Origin: JAWWPG01 sp033850885
GTDB taxonomy: Bacteria > Actinomycetota > Actinomycetes > Propionibacteriales > Nocardioidaceae
Assembly (NCBI GenBank): GCA_033850885.1
Contig: JAWWPG010000014.1
Span: forward strand, 35,721-99,720
Direction of reading: 5' to 3'
DNA length: 64,000 bases
Shown here: positions 24,381-33,214 of the stretch, piece after piece
Numbering within the stretch: position 1 is the first letter of the stretch
Layout: the number at the start of each line of letters is the position of its first letter
Translations under genes and position numbers: made by a program
The notes under the pieces: generated by a model
The model's database searches: none
Told to the model about the DNA's origin: nothing
Seen by the model: only the letters and a program-made list of their open reading frames with translations

Positions 24381-25244
24381 TCAGTCGGTCGTGACGGTCC
24401 AGCAGGTCGCCGTACGGTCGCCGAGGAGCCGCCAGCCGTTGGCGTCGGGCCACTGGTAGGCGATCCCGCCGTCGTCCTTGCCCTTCAGCCATCTCCGCAC
24501 CACCGGAAGGCAGCCCTTGGCGCTCGCCGCCTTGAGGGCGGCCTTGCCGGGGTAGCTGATCCGGTCGGGCAGTGATGTGGTCCCGACGGCCCGCAGCACA
24601 TGCGGGCGTGAGCAGGCCACCTGGTGGCCGCTCTGGAAGTCTGGCGCGGTCCGGCAGGCGCGGAGGCTGTCCGGGAGGGGTCCGTCGAGGAGTCCCGCAA
24701 CGTGGGCAGGAAGGTCCCGCAGACGCATCCCGTCCTGGCCCCCGATGACGAGGTCACAGCGGTACCACCGCGCGCCCTTGGAGAGCTCGGCCGACGTGGG
24801 GAGGTAGTAGGCCAGGCCGACGACCGACAGGTCCTGGGTAGCCGTGTCGCCGCCCACGGTACGTCGCCAGCTCGCCGTGCATCGTTTGAGAGCGTCGTTG
24901 CCGAGCGTGCCGTCGCTGAGGTTGGCGTTGGTGACCCGCGACCGAAGGAACCCGCCCACGCTGATGGTCACGGCCGTGTGCGGCGAGCGGCAGGAGACGG
25001 GCGGTGTCTGGTTCGTTGCGGGCGCGATGTCGGCCAGTGTCAGAACCCGGCAAGCCCCGACGACTGGCCTGTCGGGGCCCAGTCCGATCTCCGCGGCCGA
25101 GCTCGCCCCCGAGGAGCAGCCCGCCGCGAGGAACCCGATGGCGAGCAGGCCCGCAAGCGTCGCGACCGACGGCGCGACGCATGTCCCGCCTGCCGACCCG
25201 TCGGGGGTCGGGCCGCGACGGACCTCGTACCTCAACGGTCGCAC
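24381..25244 (-). CDS. Septum-formation-domain lipoprotein, hypothetical
   Basis: About 287 aa from GTG 25244, which has AGGGG eight bases upstream; a GTG at 25277 has no visible ribosome site. A hydrophobic helix ends in the lipobox 'LAAGCSS', so it should be a lipoprotein, though its N-terminal lead is long. The body has the Septum_formation-like pattern of paired cysteines: 'VGACRVLTLADIAPA...PVSCRSPHTAVTISVGGF' and, repeated, 'CRTAPDF...VACSRPHVLRAVG'. Two such domains in tandem seem present. The role is unknown; the position upstream of mreB hints at envelope growth. Confidence 0.75.
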   Translation of the reverse strand: MRPLRYEVRRGPTPDGSAGGTCVAPSVATLAGLLAIGFLAAGCSSGASSAAEIGLGPDRPVVGACRVLTLADIAPATNQTPPVSCRSPHTAVTISVGGFLRSRVTNANLSDGTLGNDALKRCTASWRRTVGGDTATQDLSVVGLAYYLPTSAELSKGARWYRCDLVIGGQDGMRLRDLPAHVAGLLDGPLPDSLRACRTAPDFQSGHQVACSRPHVLRAVGTTSLPDRISYPGKAALKAASAKGCLPVVRRWLKGKDDGGIAYQWPDANGWRLLGDRTATCWTVTTD

Positions 25245-25309
25245 GGTCGTGCCCCTTGTCTGCCTCTGGGCTGCCACGCTACACCAGGCGACCGCGCGTC
25301 ACATCGCAG

Positions 25310-25397
25310 TTGAGCCGTCGCAAACTTGCCGTTCAGCCGTCGCAAACTTGCCGTTCAGCCGTCGCAAAGCTGCCTTGAGCCGTCGCGTTCTTGTGGG
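25310..25397. repeat. 22-bp tandem repeat, about four copies
   Basis: Unit core AGCCGTCGCAAACTTGCCG repeats every 22 bp from 25310. Copies 1 and 2 differ at one base, copy 3 has a few changes (GCAAAGCTGCC) and copy 4 is partial. It lies between the lipoprotein gene and the divergent yrdB-like gene, where regulatory sequence is expected. No hairpin or known motif is evident. Confidence 0.85.
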
Positions 25398-25456
25398 CTG
25401 ACGCTCACGCCGGCGGTTGCGGGAGCCCCCGGCACGGTGCTCGCTAGCGTGAGGCC

Positions 25457-25840
25457 GTGCCTCTTGAACCCAGGGACCATCCACGGGTAACCGCGCTCGA
25501 TGCAGCGGTCTTCCTCGACGAGCTCCTCCTGCTGGCCGTCTTTGCCGCCGGAGGCTATGGCCTCGTCGACAACCTCCTTCTGCGGATCGTGCTGGCGTTG
25601 CTGCTGCCGTCGACCGCTGCCGCCGGTTGGGGGCGGTGGCTCGCGCCGAACGCAGCACGGCGCCTCGAGCATCCCCGTCGACTTGTCGCCAAGCTGGCGC
25701 TGGTCGCCGTGGCGGCGGTCCTGCTCGCCGCGACCGGTCACCCTTGGTGGGCCTTGGCCTTCCTGGTCATCTCGGTCGCGCTGGTGACCGGTGGCGAGCT
25801 GGTCGACCAGCGCAGGCGACAGCCGCCGCCTAGGCCGTGA
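25457..25840 (+). CDS. YrdB family (DUF2568) membrane protein
   Basis: 127 aa with four hydrophobic helices. 'VFLDELLLLAVFAAGGYGLV', 'LRIVLALLLPSTAAAGWGRW' and 'LAPNAARRLEHPRRLVAKLA' match the DUF2568/YrdB pattern seen in many Gram-positive bacteria. Starts at GTG 25457 without a strong ribosome site. The function is unknown. Its 3' end overlaps the end of the convergent ndk by 11 bp. Confidence 0.8.
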   Translation: MPLEPRDHPRVTALDAAVFLDELLLLAVFAAGGYGLVDNLLLRIVLALLLPSTAAAGWGRWLAPNAARRLEHPRRLVAKLALVAVAAVLLAATGHPWWALAFLVISVALVTGGELVDQRRRQPPPRP

Positions 25841-26243
25841 CATCCGGGAACCAGATGGCGATCTCACGGGCCGCCGACCCCACGGAGTCCGAGCCGTGCA
25901 CCAGGTTCTCCCGGTTCGACAGGCTCAAGTCGCCCCGGATCGTACCCGGTGCCGCCTTGCGCCCGTCAGTGGCTCCGTTGAGCGCCCGGACGACGTCGAC
26001 CGCGTCGTCGCCCTCCAGCACCATGGCAACCAGCGGCCCGCTTGTGACGAACTCCCGCAGCGGCGGGTAGAACGGCCTGTCCACGTGCTCCGCGTAGTGA
26101 CGGTCGGCCGTGTCGGCGGTGATGGTCCGTTGGTCCATCGCGACGATCGTCAGGCCCTTGGCCTCGAAGCGGGAGAGCACGGCGCCGACGAGGCCGCGCC
26201 GGACGGTGTCTGGCTTCAGCAGGACGAGGGTGCGCTGGGTCAT
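25830..26243 (-). CDS. ndk: Nucleoside-diphosphate kinase
   Basis: 137 aa. 'RTLVLLKPDTVRRGLVGAVL' at the N-terminus and 'HGSDSVGSAAREIAIWFPD' containing the phospho-histidine (NxxHGSDS context) identify NDK, which balances NTP pools by gamma-phosphate exchange. Third gene of folC-DUF4233-ndk, a common actinobacterial order. Confidence 0.96.
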   Translation of the reverse strand: MTQRTLVLLKPDTVRRGLVGAVLSRFEAKGLTIVAMDQRTITADTADRHYAEHVDRPFYPPLREFVTSGPLVAMVLEGDDAVDVVRALNGATDGRKAAPGTIRGDLSLSNRENLVHGSDSVGSAAREIAIWFPDVTA

Positions 26244-26272
26244 CTGCAGACTCTAGCGACGCCTGGCCCGGG

Positions 26273-26608
26273 TCAGGCGCGGGCCGCCTGCTCGATCTCG
26301 ATCTTGCGCCCCAGGACGTACGCCGTCGTCCAGAGCGCTCCGAAGACGAGCCCCAGGACGAACATGACAGGTACGACGACACCGAGCGCCAACGCGGCGA
26401 CCTGCAGGGCGAAACCCGCGTAGTAGGCCCACTCGACCCGCAGCAGGCCGGCGATGACGAGCGCCGCAGCCGCCAGACCCAGCCCGACGGCCAGCCCAAT
26501 TGGCGTGGAGACGTCTTCAACACTGATCAGGACGATGCTCGACAGAGCCAGCACGATGCATTCGAAACCGAGCACCGAGGCGCACATCATCCGACGGGGC
26601 GACCGCAT
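26273..26608 (-). CDS. DUF4233 membrane protein
   Basis: 111 aa with four hydrophobic helices. 'SPRRMMCASVLGFECIVLAL' and 'YYAGFALQVAALALGVVVPV' are DUF4233 hallmarks. In actinobacteria the family sits between folC and ndk, as here. Its ATG overlaps the folC stop (TGATG). No function is known. Confidence 0.88.
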   Translation of the reverse strand: MRSPRRMMCASVLGFECIVLALSSIVLISVEDVSTPIGLAVGLGLAAAALVIAGLLRVEWAYYAGFALQVAALALGVVVPVMFVLGLVFGALWTTAYVLGRKIEIEQAARA

Positions 26609-27969
26609 CAGCCGCGGCCCCCGAGCAGGGTACGGGCCTCGCCGGCGGTAATGACGGATCCAGTCACCACCACCCCACCGCTGCCGAAGCCGATGCCCTC
26701 GCCGATGCCTTCCTCGGCAAGGGCGATCGCGCGTTCCAGCGCATCGTCCAGCCGGGGCACGACATCGACCCGCTCAGCGCCGAAGATGCCTCTCGCGATC
26801 TCGCCGAGCGCCTCCGCCGGCATCGCTCGGGCGGTCGAGTTCTGCGAGCAGACGACGGCCGAGAGCACCGGTTCGAACGCCTCGAGCACCCCGACGACGT
26901 CCTTGTCGGCCATCAGGCCGAGGACACCGATGAGCGGCGAGAAGGAGAACTCCTCCTGGATCGCCTGAGCGGCGGCCCTCGCCCCGTGGGGGTTGTGGGC
27001 GGCGTCGAGGATCACCGTCGGCGACCGCCGGACGACCTCGAGCCGCCCCGGCGAGCTCACCTCGGTGAACGCGGCGCGCACGACCTGCGGGTCCAGTCCG
27101 CCCTCGAGTCCCTTGCCACCCGCGAAGGCCTCGACCGCGGCCACCGCCGCAGCGGCGTTGTGTGCCTGGTGGGAGCCGTGCAAGGGCAGGAAGACGTCCT
27201 CGTACGTCGCTCCGAGGCCCGAGATCGAGATGAGCTGGCCGCCCACGCCCGGTGAGCGCCGCGAGACGCCGAACTCCAGTCCCTCCCGGGCCACCGTCGC
27301 CCCGACCTCGGCGGCTCGACGCAGCAGCACCTCGGCGACCTCGACCTCCTGCAGCGCGAGGACCGCGAAGCTGCCCGGCTTGATGATCCCCGCCTTCTCG
27401 ACGGCGATCTCGGCGGGGGTGTCACCCAGCAGCCTTGAGTGGTCCACCCCGACCGGCGTGACCACGGCGACGGCCGCGTCGGCGACATTGGTCGCGTCCC
27501 ACGTGCCTCCGAGCCCTACCTCGAGTATCGCGGCGTCAACGGGGGCGTCCGCGAACGCGGCGAAACCCATGGCGGTGACCGTCTCGAAGAACGACATCGG
27601 GTGGTCCGACGAGGCGTCGACGAGATCGACGTACGGCGCGACCTCGCCGTACACCTCGACGAAACGCTCGGGCGTGAGAGGAACGCCGTCGATCGTGATC
27701 CGTTCCGTCATCGACTCGAGGTGCGGGCTGGTGAACCGCCCGGTGCGCAGACCCAACGCGCGGAGCAGGCCGTCGATCATCCGGGCGGTCGACGTCTTGC
27801 CGTTGGTGCCGGTCAGATGGACGACGGGATAGCTGCGCTGGGGTTCGCCGAGCAGGTCACAGATCGCCCGGATCCGTTCCAGCGACGGGTCGATCGTGCT
27901 CTCGGGCCAGCGGGCCAGCAACGCCTGCTCAACCTCGGCGTACGTCTGGGCGCGCACGGTTTCTGACAT
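26608..27969 (-). CDS. folC: Folylpolyglutamate/dihydrofolate synthase
   Basis: 453 aa from ATG 27969. Mur-ligase fold: ATP site 'VVHLTGTNGKTSTARMIDGL', omega-loop 'GRFTSPHLESMTERITIDG', 'ILEVGLGGTWDATNVAD', 'VDHSRLLGDTPAEIAVEKAG' and the C-terminal 'VILDAAHNPHGARA'. It adds glutamate to dihydropteroate and extends polyglutamate tails on folates. It is transcribed divergently from valS across about 195 bp. Confidence 0.95.
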   Translation of the reverse strand: MSETVRAQTYAEVEQALLARWPESTIDPSLERIRAICDLLGEPQRSYPVVHLTGTNGKTSTARMIDGLLRALGLRTGRFTSPHLESMTERITIDGVPLTPERFVEVYGEVAPYVDLVDASSDHPMSFFETVTAMGFAAFADAPVDAAILEVGLGGTWDATNVADAAVAVVTPVGVDHSRLLGDTPAEIAVEKAGIIKPGSFAVLALQEVEVAEVLLRRAAEVGATVAREGLEFGVSRRSPGVGGQLISISGLGATYEDVFLPLHGSHQAHNAAAAVAAVEAFAGGKGLEGGLDPQVVRAAFTEVSSPGRLEVVRRSPTVILDAAHNPHGARAAAQAIQEEFSFSPLIGVLGLMADKDVVGVLEAFEPVLSAVVCSQNSTARAMPAEALGEIARGIFGAERVDVVPRLDDALERAIALAEEGIGEGIGFGSGGVVVTGSVITAGEARTLLGGRG

Positions 27970-28164
27970 CGGCTGGAGTCTAGTGCTCGGCGGGGACCGA
28001 CTCTGATGCCGAGGTGAAGCGCGGCGTGACCTGCCGAGCAGCAACCGTCGCGGTCTTCGGGTCCGTCCGACCTGGCTCGGCGGCTTCGGCCTCGGTCGCT
28101 CCGCCGAACCTGGTCGGCAAACTCGTTCGCTGGCGGCTGCGCGCCCCCCGTAAGATTTCGAGGC

Positions 28165-30774
28165 ATGGCAGACACCCCTCCCCCAAGCGCCTCTGGTACG
28201 CCGAAGCCCGCCTCGCGCCGGGTCGTCGTACCGGAGCACGCGGCGCTGGAGGGGCTCGAGGACAAGTGGGGCCCGATCTGGGAGGAGCGCGGCACCTATC
28301 GCTTCGACCGGACCAAGTCCCGTGACCAGGTCTACTCGATCGACACGCCGCCCCCGACCGTGTCCGGTTCCTTGCACGTCGGGCACGTCTTCTCCTACAC
28401 GCACACGGACCTCATCGCTCGCTACCAGCGGATGGCCGGCAAGGCGGTCTTCTACCCGATGGGGTGGGACGACAACGGGCTACCCACGGAGCGGCGGGTG
28501 CAGAACTACTTCGGCGTCCGCTGCGACCCGTCGATCCCGTACGACGAAAGCTTCACCCCATCCGAGAAGCCGGACGCCAAACGGCAGGTCCCCATCTCGC
28601 GCGGCAACTTCATCGAGCTCTGTGAGCACCTGACGGCGGAGGACGAGAAGGCCTACGAAAGCCTGTGGCGCCAGGTCGGCCTGTCCGTCGACTGGTCTCT
28701 CATCTACACGACGATCAGCGACGAGTCACGTTCCGTCGCCCAGCGTGGGTTTCTGCGAAACCTGTCGCGCGGCGAGGCTTACACGGCCGAAGCGCCGACG
28801 CTGTGGGACGTGACCTTCCAGACCGCGGTGGCCCAGGCCGAGCTCGAGCCGCGCGAGTACCCGGGCCACTACCACCGGGTCGCCTTCCACGGGGCCGACG
28901 GGCCGGTCTACATCGAGACGACCCGACCGGAGCTCATCGTCGCCTGCGTGGCGCTCATCGCCCATCCTGATGACGAGCGCTACCAGTCGCTGTTCGGTAC
29001 GACGGTCCGCTCGCCGCTCTTCGACGTCGAGGTCCCCGTGTTGGCGCACCAGGCAGCCGAGCCTGACAAGGGCGCGGGCATTGCGATGTGCTGCACCTTC
29101 GGTGACCTGACCGACGTCCAGTGGTGGCGGGAGCTGCAGCTTCCGGTCCGGGTGGTCATCGGGCGCGACGGGCGGCTGCTTCGGGACACGCCGGCCTGGG
29201 TCACCAGCGAGGGCGGCAGGTCGGCGTACGCGATGCTCACCGGCAAGACGACGTTCAGCGCGCGCGAGCTCGTGGTGGGAGCGCTGCGCGAGTCGGGCGA
29301 CCTCGTTGGCGACCCGACCCCGACCCAGCGGATGGCGAACTTCTACGAGAACGGCGACCGGCCGCTGGAGATAGTTGCCAGCCGCCAGTGGTACATACGC
29401 AACGGTGGGCGCGATGGCGAGCTGCGGCAGACCTTCGTCGAGCTGGGTCGCCGGCTGCGGTGGGTTCCCCAGTTCATGCGGCATCGCTATGAGAACTGGG
29501 TGGAGGGGCTCAACGGGGACTGGCTGATCAGCCGCCAGCGCTTCTTCGGCGTGCCGATCCCGGTCTGGTATCCGTTGGACTCGGACGGGCAGCCCGTGCT
29601 CGACAAGCCGATGCTGCCCGACGAGACCGAGCTGCCGGTCGACCCGGCGGTCGAAGCACCGGCCGGGTATGAGGAGGCGCAGCGCGGCGAGCCGGGCGGC
29701 TTCATCGGTGACCCCGATGTCATGGACACCTGGGCAACGTCCTCGCTGTCCCCGCAGATCGTTTGCGGCTGGGAGCGCGACCCGGACCTGTTTGCTCGGA
29801 CCTTCCCGATGGACCTGCGGCCGCAGGCGCACGAGATCATCCGCACCTGGCTGTTCGCCACGGTCGTGCGCGCCTACTACGAGCACGGCGTGCTGCCGTG
29901 GCGGACCGCGCAGATTTCCGGGTTCGTGGTCGACCCCGACCGCAAGAAGATGTCCAAGTCCAAGGGCAATGCTCTCGTGCCCAGCGACGTGCTGCAGCGG
30001 TACGGCTCCGACGCCGTGCGGTGGCGAGCCGCGATGTCTCGTCCAGGCCTGGACTCGCCGTTCGACGAGACGCAGATGAAGGTCGGGCGCCGGCTGGCCA
30101 TCAAGGTGCTCAACGCGTCCAAGTTCGTGCTGGGTCTCGAGAACATCGACGTGGACGCGGCGATGAGCCACCCGGTTGACCTCGCCATGGTCGGGCAGCT
30201 TCGGCAGGTCGTCGAGCTGGCCACCGAGTCTTTCGACGCCATCGAGTACACGTCCGCGCTCGAGGCCGCCGAGAAGTTCTTCTGGACCTTCTGCGACGAC
30301 TACCTCGAGCTCGTGAAGGAGCGGGCCTACGGAGCCCGCGGGGAGGCCGGAGCCGCCTCCGCAAAGGCGTCCCTGTCGGCTGCCCTCTCCGTCCAGCTGC
30401 GGCTGCTGGCCCCGTTCCTGCCGTACGTGACCGAAGAGGTGTGGTCGTGGTGGCATGACGGCTCGATTCACAACACCAGTTGGCCGAAGGCCGCCGATCT
30501 GCCCGGGGAGGAGGGCGATGCTGCTGTCCTGACGGCAACCTCCGAGGCGCTGGCCGCGATCCGCGGCGCCAAGTCGGTCGCCCGGGTGTCGATGCGCGCC
30601 GAGGTCACCCGCGCGGCGATCAGCGGCCCGGCTGAGCAGCTCGACCTGGTACGGCGCGGGCTGGACGACCTGGTCGCAGCGGGCCGCATCACCGGTGAGG
30701 TCGTGTTCTCCCCGACCGACCCGAGCGACGGCGCCGCCGAGATCGGTGTCGAGGTCACCCTCGCCGAGGCCTGA
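28165..30774 (+). CDS. valS: Valyl-tRNA synthetase
   Basis: 869 aa. HIGH-type motif 'TVSGSLHVGHVFSYTHTDLI', 'GMGWDDNGLPTERRVQ'-like CP region ('YPMGWDDNGLPTERRVQNYF'), and the KMSKS loop 'DPDRKKMSKSKGNALVPSDV'. The editing domain and helical anticodon-binding domain follow in order. It charges tRNA-Val. This is the shorter actinobacterial/archaeal-like form with a reduced C-terminal coiled coil. The last 20 bp overlap the convergent NIPSNAP gene. Confidence 0.95.
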   Translation: MADTPPPSASGTPKPASRRVVVPEHAALEGLEDKWGPIWEERGTYRFDRTKSRDQVYSIDTPPPTVSGSLHVGHVFSYTHTDLIARYQRMAGKAVFYPMGWDDNGLPTERRVQNYFGVRCDPSIPYDESFTPSEKPDAKRQVPISRGNFIELCEHLTAEDEKAYESLWRQVGLSVDWSLIYTTISDESRSVAQRGFLRNLSRGEAYTAEAPTLWDVTFQTAVAQAELEPREYPGHYHRVAFHGADGPVYIETTRPELIVACVALIAHPDDERYQSLFGTTVRSPLFDVEVPVLAHQAAEPDKGAGIAMCCTFGDLTDVQWWRELQLPVRVVIGRDGRLLRDTPAWVTSEGGRSAYAMLTGKTTFSARELVVGALRESGDLVGDPTPTQRMANFYENGDRPLEIVASRQWYIRNGGRDGELRQTFVELGRRLRWVPQFMRHRYENWVEGLNGDWLISRQRFFGVPIPVWYPLDSDGQPVLDKPMLPDETELPVDPAVEAPAGYEEAQRGEPGGFIGDPDVMDTWATSSLSPQIVCGWERDPDLFARTFPMDLRPQAHEIIRTWLFATVVRAYYEHGVLPWRTAQISGFVVDPDRKKMSKSKGNALVPSDVLQRYGSDAVRWRAAMSRPGLDSPFDETQMKVGRRLAIKVLNASKFVLGLENIDVDAAMSHPVDLAMVGQLRQVVELATESFDAIEYTSALEAAEKFFWTFCDDYLELVKERAYGARGEAGAASAKASLSAALSVQLRLLAPFLPYVTEEVWSWWHDGSIHNTSWPKAADLPGEEGDAAVLTATSEALAAIRGAKSVARVSMRAEVTRAAISGPAEQLDLVRRGLDDLVAAGRITGEVVFSPTDPSDGAAEIGVEVTLAEA

Positions 30775-31084
30775 GCGAGGCCGGCAGCAACGGGCGCATG
30801 AACGTGCGGTCGAAACGCAGCACGCAGCCGCTGTCGTCACGGATCCGGTCGGCCTCGACGAACTCCGGGTCGGATCCGAAGCGCCCTCGGTACTCCTCGT
30901 AGCCGGCGAGGCTAGGGAAGCTGAACAGGGCGAGCGCCCGGTCGCTGGCACCTTCTGCCGGCAGGAAATAGCCATGGTGTACGCCGCCGTGCTTCTCGAC
31001 CAGCTCCATCCACCGCTGCGCGAAGCGCTCGAAGTCCCCGACCTTCGCAGGGTCGATGACGTAGTCGACCACGCAGGTGATCAT
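30755..31084 (-). CDS. NIPSNAP family protein
   Basis: 109 aa from ATG 31084. 'MITCVVDYVIDPAKVGDFER', 'GGVHHGYFLPAEGASDRALA' and 'LFSFPSLAGYEEYRGRFGSD' match the NIPSNAP ferredoxin-like dimeric fold. Function in bacteria is unknown. The gene lies seven bases downstream of the VOC gene and is probably co-transcribed with it. Confidence 0.85.
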   Translation of the reverse strand: MITCVVDYVIDPAKVGDFERFAQRWMELVEKHGGVHHGYFLPAEGASDRALALFSFPSLAGYEEYRGRFGSDPEFVEADRIRDDSGCVLRFDRTFMRPLLPASLRPRRG

Positions 31085-31091
31085 GGCCGGC

Positions 31092-31520
31092 CTACTCGGT
31101 GTCGTCGTGGATCCACGGGGCATACGACAGGCCGACGATGACTCCCTCGAGAGTCTGGGTCCGGGCCACCGTCTGGCCCCAGGGCTCGGTGCGGGCCGGA
31201 TGGAGCAGTACGTAACCACGACCCTCCAGCTCCTGCGCCGCAGCGGACAGCGCTTCGATGCTCTCGACCTCGAACTCGACGCTGGCCTGCGGAACCGGAT
31301 GGTCACTCGGCCACTCCCTCGTACCGAAGCAGGCTTCCGCCGCGTCGGACAACGGCCAGACTCCGAAGTGCTTGCTGCCTCCGACCTGGTCGCTGAACAC
31401 GTAGTCCCCCTCCCCGCCGGCCGGCTCGAGAGGCAGCCCGAGGGTCTCGATGTACAGCTTGCGGCTGGCTGCCGGATCGGGGGTGATCACGGCGACGCTC
31501 GCGATGAACTGCACCTGCAT
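31092..31520 (-). CDS. VOC (glyoxalase/bleomycin-resistance fold) family protein
   Basis: 142 aa with two babbab modules: 'ASVAVITPDPAASRKLYIET' begins the first and 'QASVEFEVESIEALSAAAQE' the second. Members are metal-dependent lyases, dioxygenases or resistance proteins; the ligands visible (His, Glu in the strands) do not settle which. ATG at 31520 with GGGAGCAACC upstream. Confidence 0.82.
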   Translation of the reverse strand: MQVQFIASVAVITPDPAASRKLYIETLGLPLEPAGGEGDYVFSDQVGGSKHFGVWPLSDAAEACFGTREWPSDHPVPQASVEFEVESIEALSAAAQELEGRGYVLLHPARTEPWGQTVARTQTLEGVIVGLSYAPWIHDDTE

Positions 31521-31603
31521 GGTTGCTCCCGTCTTATCGAGATGGTTCGGATCCTCGGTCTACCCTGCCACTGCCCGCCGACAGCCACCGCTACCGTGAG
31601 CCG

Positions 31604-32233
31604 GTGACCACGAGCTCTCCCCGGCGGAACCGTGTGACGCCGATGGGCGAGCTGGTCGCCGTACCCCTACGAGGAGCCTGGTGCGGCAACCGCGGGATCC
31701 TGCACCGCGGGACGGATGTGGTCCGCTTCCATGCCAGCGACCTGTGGATCACCTGCGCGCTCACCTTCAAGGACTGGCGGCTGCCGCAGTGGGAGCCCGG
31801 GCATTTCACCCTGCTGTTCTTCCACGACGAGGCCGTCTCCTTCGCCGCGGGGCACCGACCATGCGCACTGTGCCGACGCAACGCCTACAACGCCTATCGC
31901 CAAGCGGTAGCGACCGTGCACGCCACGGCGCCCCGGCTGGCCCGAGATCTCGACCGAAGGCTGCACGCCGAGCGGATGCATCGCGGCACCCATCGCCGGC
32001 GGTTACATCGCCTCCCCTGGGCCGAGCTGCCCGACGGGGCGTTCGTAGCGCTCGACGACGGCCCCGCGATCGTCCTCGGTGGCAGCATCGTGGCCTGGAC
32101 CACGAGTGGGTACGGCGTACCGCGGCGTCGACCGACACGCGGTGACGCCGAGGTGATCACGCCTCCGACCAGCGTGGCCGCTCTCCGCGGAGGCTACCCG
32201 CTGCAGGTCGACGAGACGGCGTTCCCCGGCTGA
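31604..32233 (+). CDS. Conserved hypothetical protein with 'HRPCALCRR' motif
   Basis: About 209 aa from GTG 31604. Features include 'WCGNRGILHRGTDVVRFHAS', 'LWITCALTFKDWRLPQWEPG', 'TLLFFHDEAVSFAAGHRPCA' and a CxxC in 'PCALCRRNAYNAY'. This pattern recurs in actinobacterial proteins of unknown function that I recall only as hypothetical. The CxxC and conserved histidines suggest a metal site. It converges with the acyltransferase gene. Confidence 0.7.
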   Translation: MTTSSPRRNRVTPMGELVAVPLRGAWCGNRGILHRGTDVVRFHASDLWITCALTFKDWRLPQWEPGHFTLLFFHDEAVSFAAGHRPCALCRRNAYNAYRQAVATVHATAPRLARDLDRRLHAERMHRGTHRRRLHRLPWAELPDGAFVALDDGPAIVLGGSIVAWTTSGYGVPRRRPTRGDAEVITPPTSVAALRGGYPLQVDETAFPG

Positions 32234-32239
32234 CCCGGG

Positions 32240-33214
32240 TCAGGAGGCCTGACGGCGGCCGCGCGGAAGGCGCCGCCAGGTCGAACGCCTCTGCGCCGTA
32301 CCCGGCAGCCGGGGTGGCGCAGACTGCGTCCACACCCGCCGCCATTGGGCGACATCGGGGCCGGCCGGGTCAGGCGTGGCGCCCGCGGCAGCGCGGCGCC
32401 GGGCGTCCCACCACGAGGTCCTGTCCTCGTCGAGCAGGGCCGCGACGGCGTCCCGGATGCGTGGCGCGAAGTCACGTGCCGACTCGCCCTGCCCGGGATG
32501 CAAGGGCTCACCGAACCGCAGCGTCACCGGCCGGCGACCCGGGCTCGGCCAGCCCTGTCCCCGGGGCATCGCCGCGAACGTGCCCCGATGCGCGACGGGG
32601 ATGACGGGAACCCGGTTGTCGATCGCGAGCCAGGCCGCGCCCATCCGGAACTTTCCGAGCCACCCGTCCGACGAGCGCGTGCCCTCCGGGAAGACCACCA
32701 GGTTCCATCCGTCTGCGAGCACCTCTGCGGGCGTGGCGGCCAGCGACCCGCCGCGGCGCTCGATGGGGAACGTGTTGAAGAGCACCGCCGACCCGACCGC
32801 CCGCCACCAGGTGTCGAAGAAGTAGTCGGCCGCGGCGGCAACGGCGGTCCGGCGTCTCCACTCGTCCGGCAACGACAGCAGGATGAGCGGGGTGTCCAGG
32901 TGTGAGGCGTGGTTGGCGACGAAGATGACGGGGCCGCGCACCCGGGTCAGCACGTCGAGACCTTCGACGTACGGCCGGACCTGGGAGCGGAACAGCGGCT
33001 CGAGAGCGCCTTTCTGAGCGACCTCGCGGAGGGCGATCGCCGGCGTCCTGCGTGACCAGGCCGTCGGGAAGACGGACGACTCGGCATCTTCGACGTACTG
33101 CTCGGCTGAGCGCGGGACCATCGAACGCCGCCCCCAGCGCCAGCCGCGGGCAACCTGGCGGACGTCGGCGACCGCGCCGCCGAGGGGTCGCGACGACCGG
33201 GAGGCCGTGACCAT
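32240..33214 (-). CDS. PlsC-type acyltransferase (1-acyl-glycerol-3-phosphate acyltransferase family)
   Basis: 324 aa. The catalytic HX4D motif is 'FVANHASHLDTPLILL' and the phosphate-binding motif is 'LVVFPEGTRSSDGWLG'. It transfers acyl groups from acyl-CoA or acyl-ACP to a glycerol-phosphate or similar alcohol at the membrane. The ATG overlaps the stop of the LarA-like gene (TGATG). It is the last gene of a four-gene coupled operon, so the acceptor may be the product of the upstream enzymes. Confidence 0.88.
   Translation of the reverse strand: MVTASRSSRPLGGAVADVRQVARGWRWGRRSMVPRSAEQYVEDAESSVFPTAWSRRTPAIALREVAQKGALEPLFRSQVRPYVEGLDVLTRVRGPVIFVANHASHLDTPLILLSLPDEWRRRTAVAAAADYFFDTWWRAVGSAVLFNTFPIERRGGSLAATPAEVLADGWNLVVFPEGTRSSDGWLGKFRMGAAWLAIDNRVPVIPVAHRGTFAAMPRGQGWPSPGRRPVTLRFGEPLHPGQGESARDFAPRIRDAVAALLDEDRTSWWDARRRAAAGATPDPAGPDVAQWRRVWTQSAPPRLPGTAQRRSTWRRLPRGRRQAS

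Noticed and set aside
25310..25397. CRISPR array
   Set aside because: The repeats are contiguous 22-bp tandem units with no unique spacers and no cas genes.
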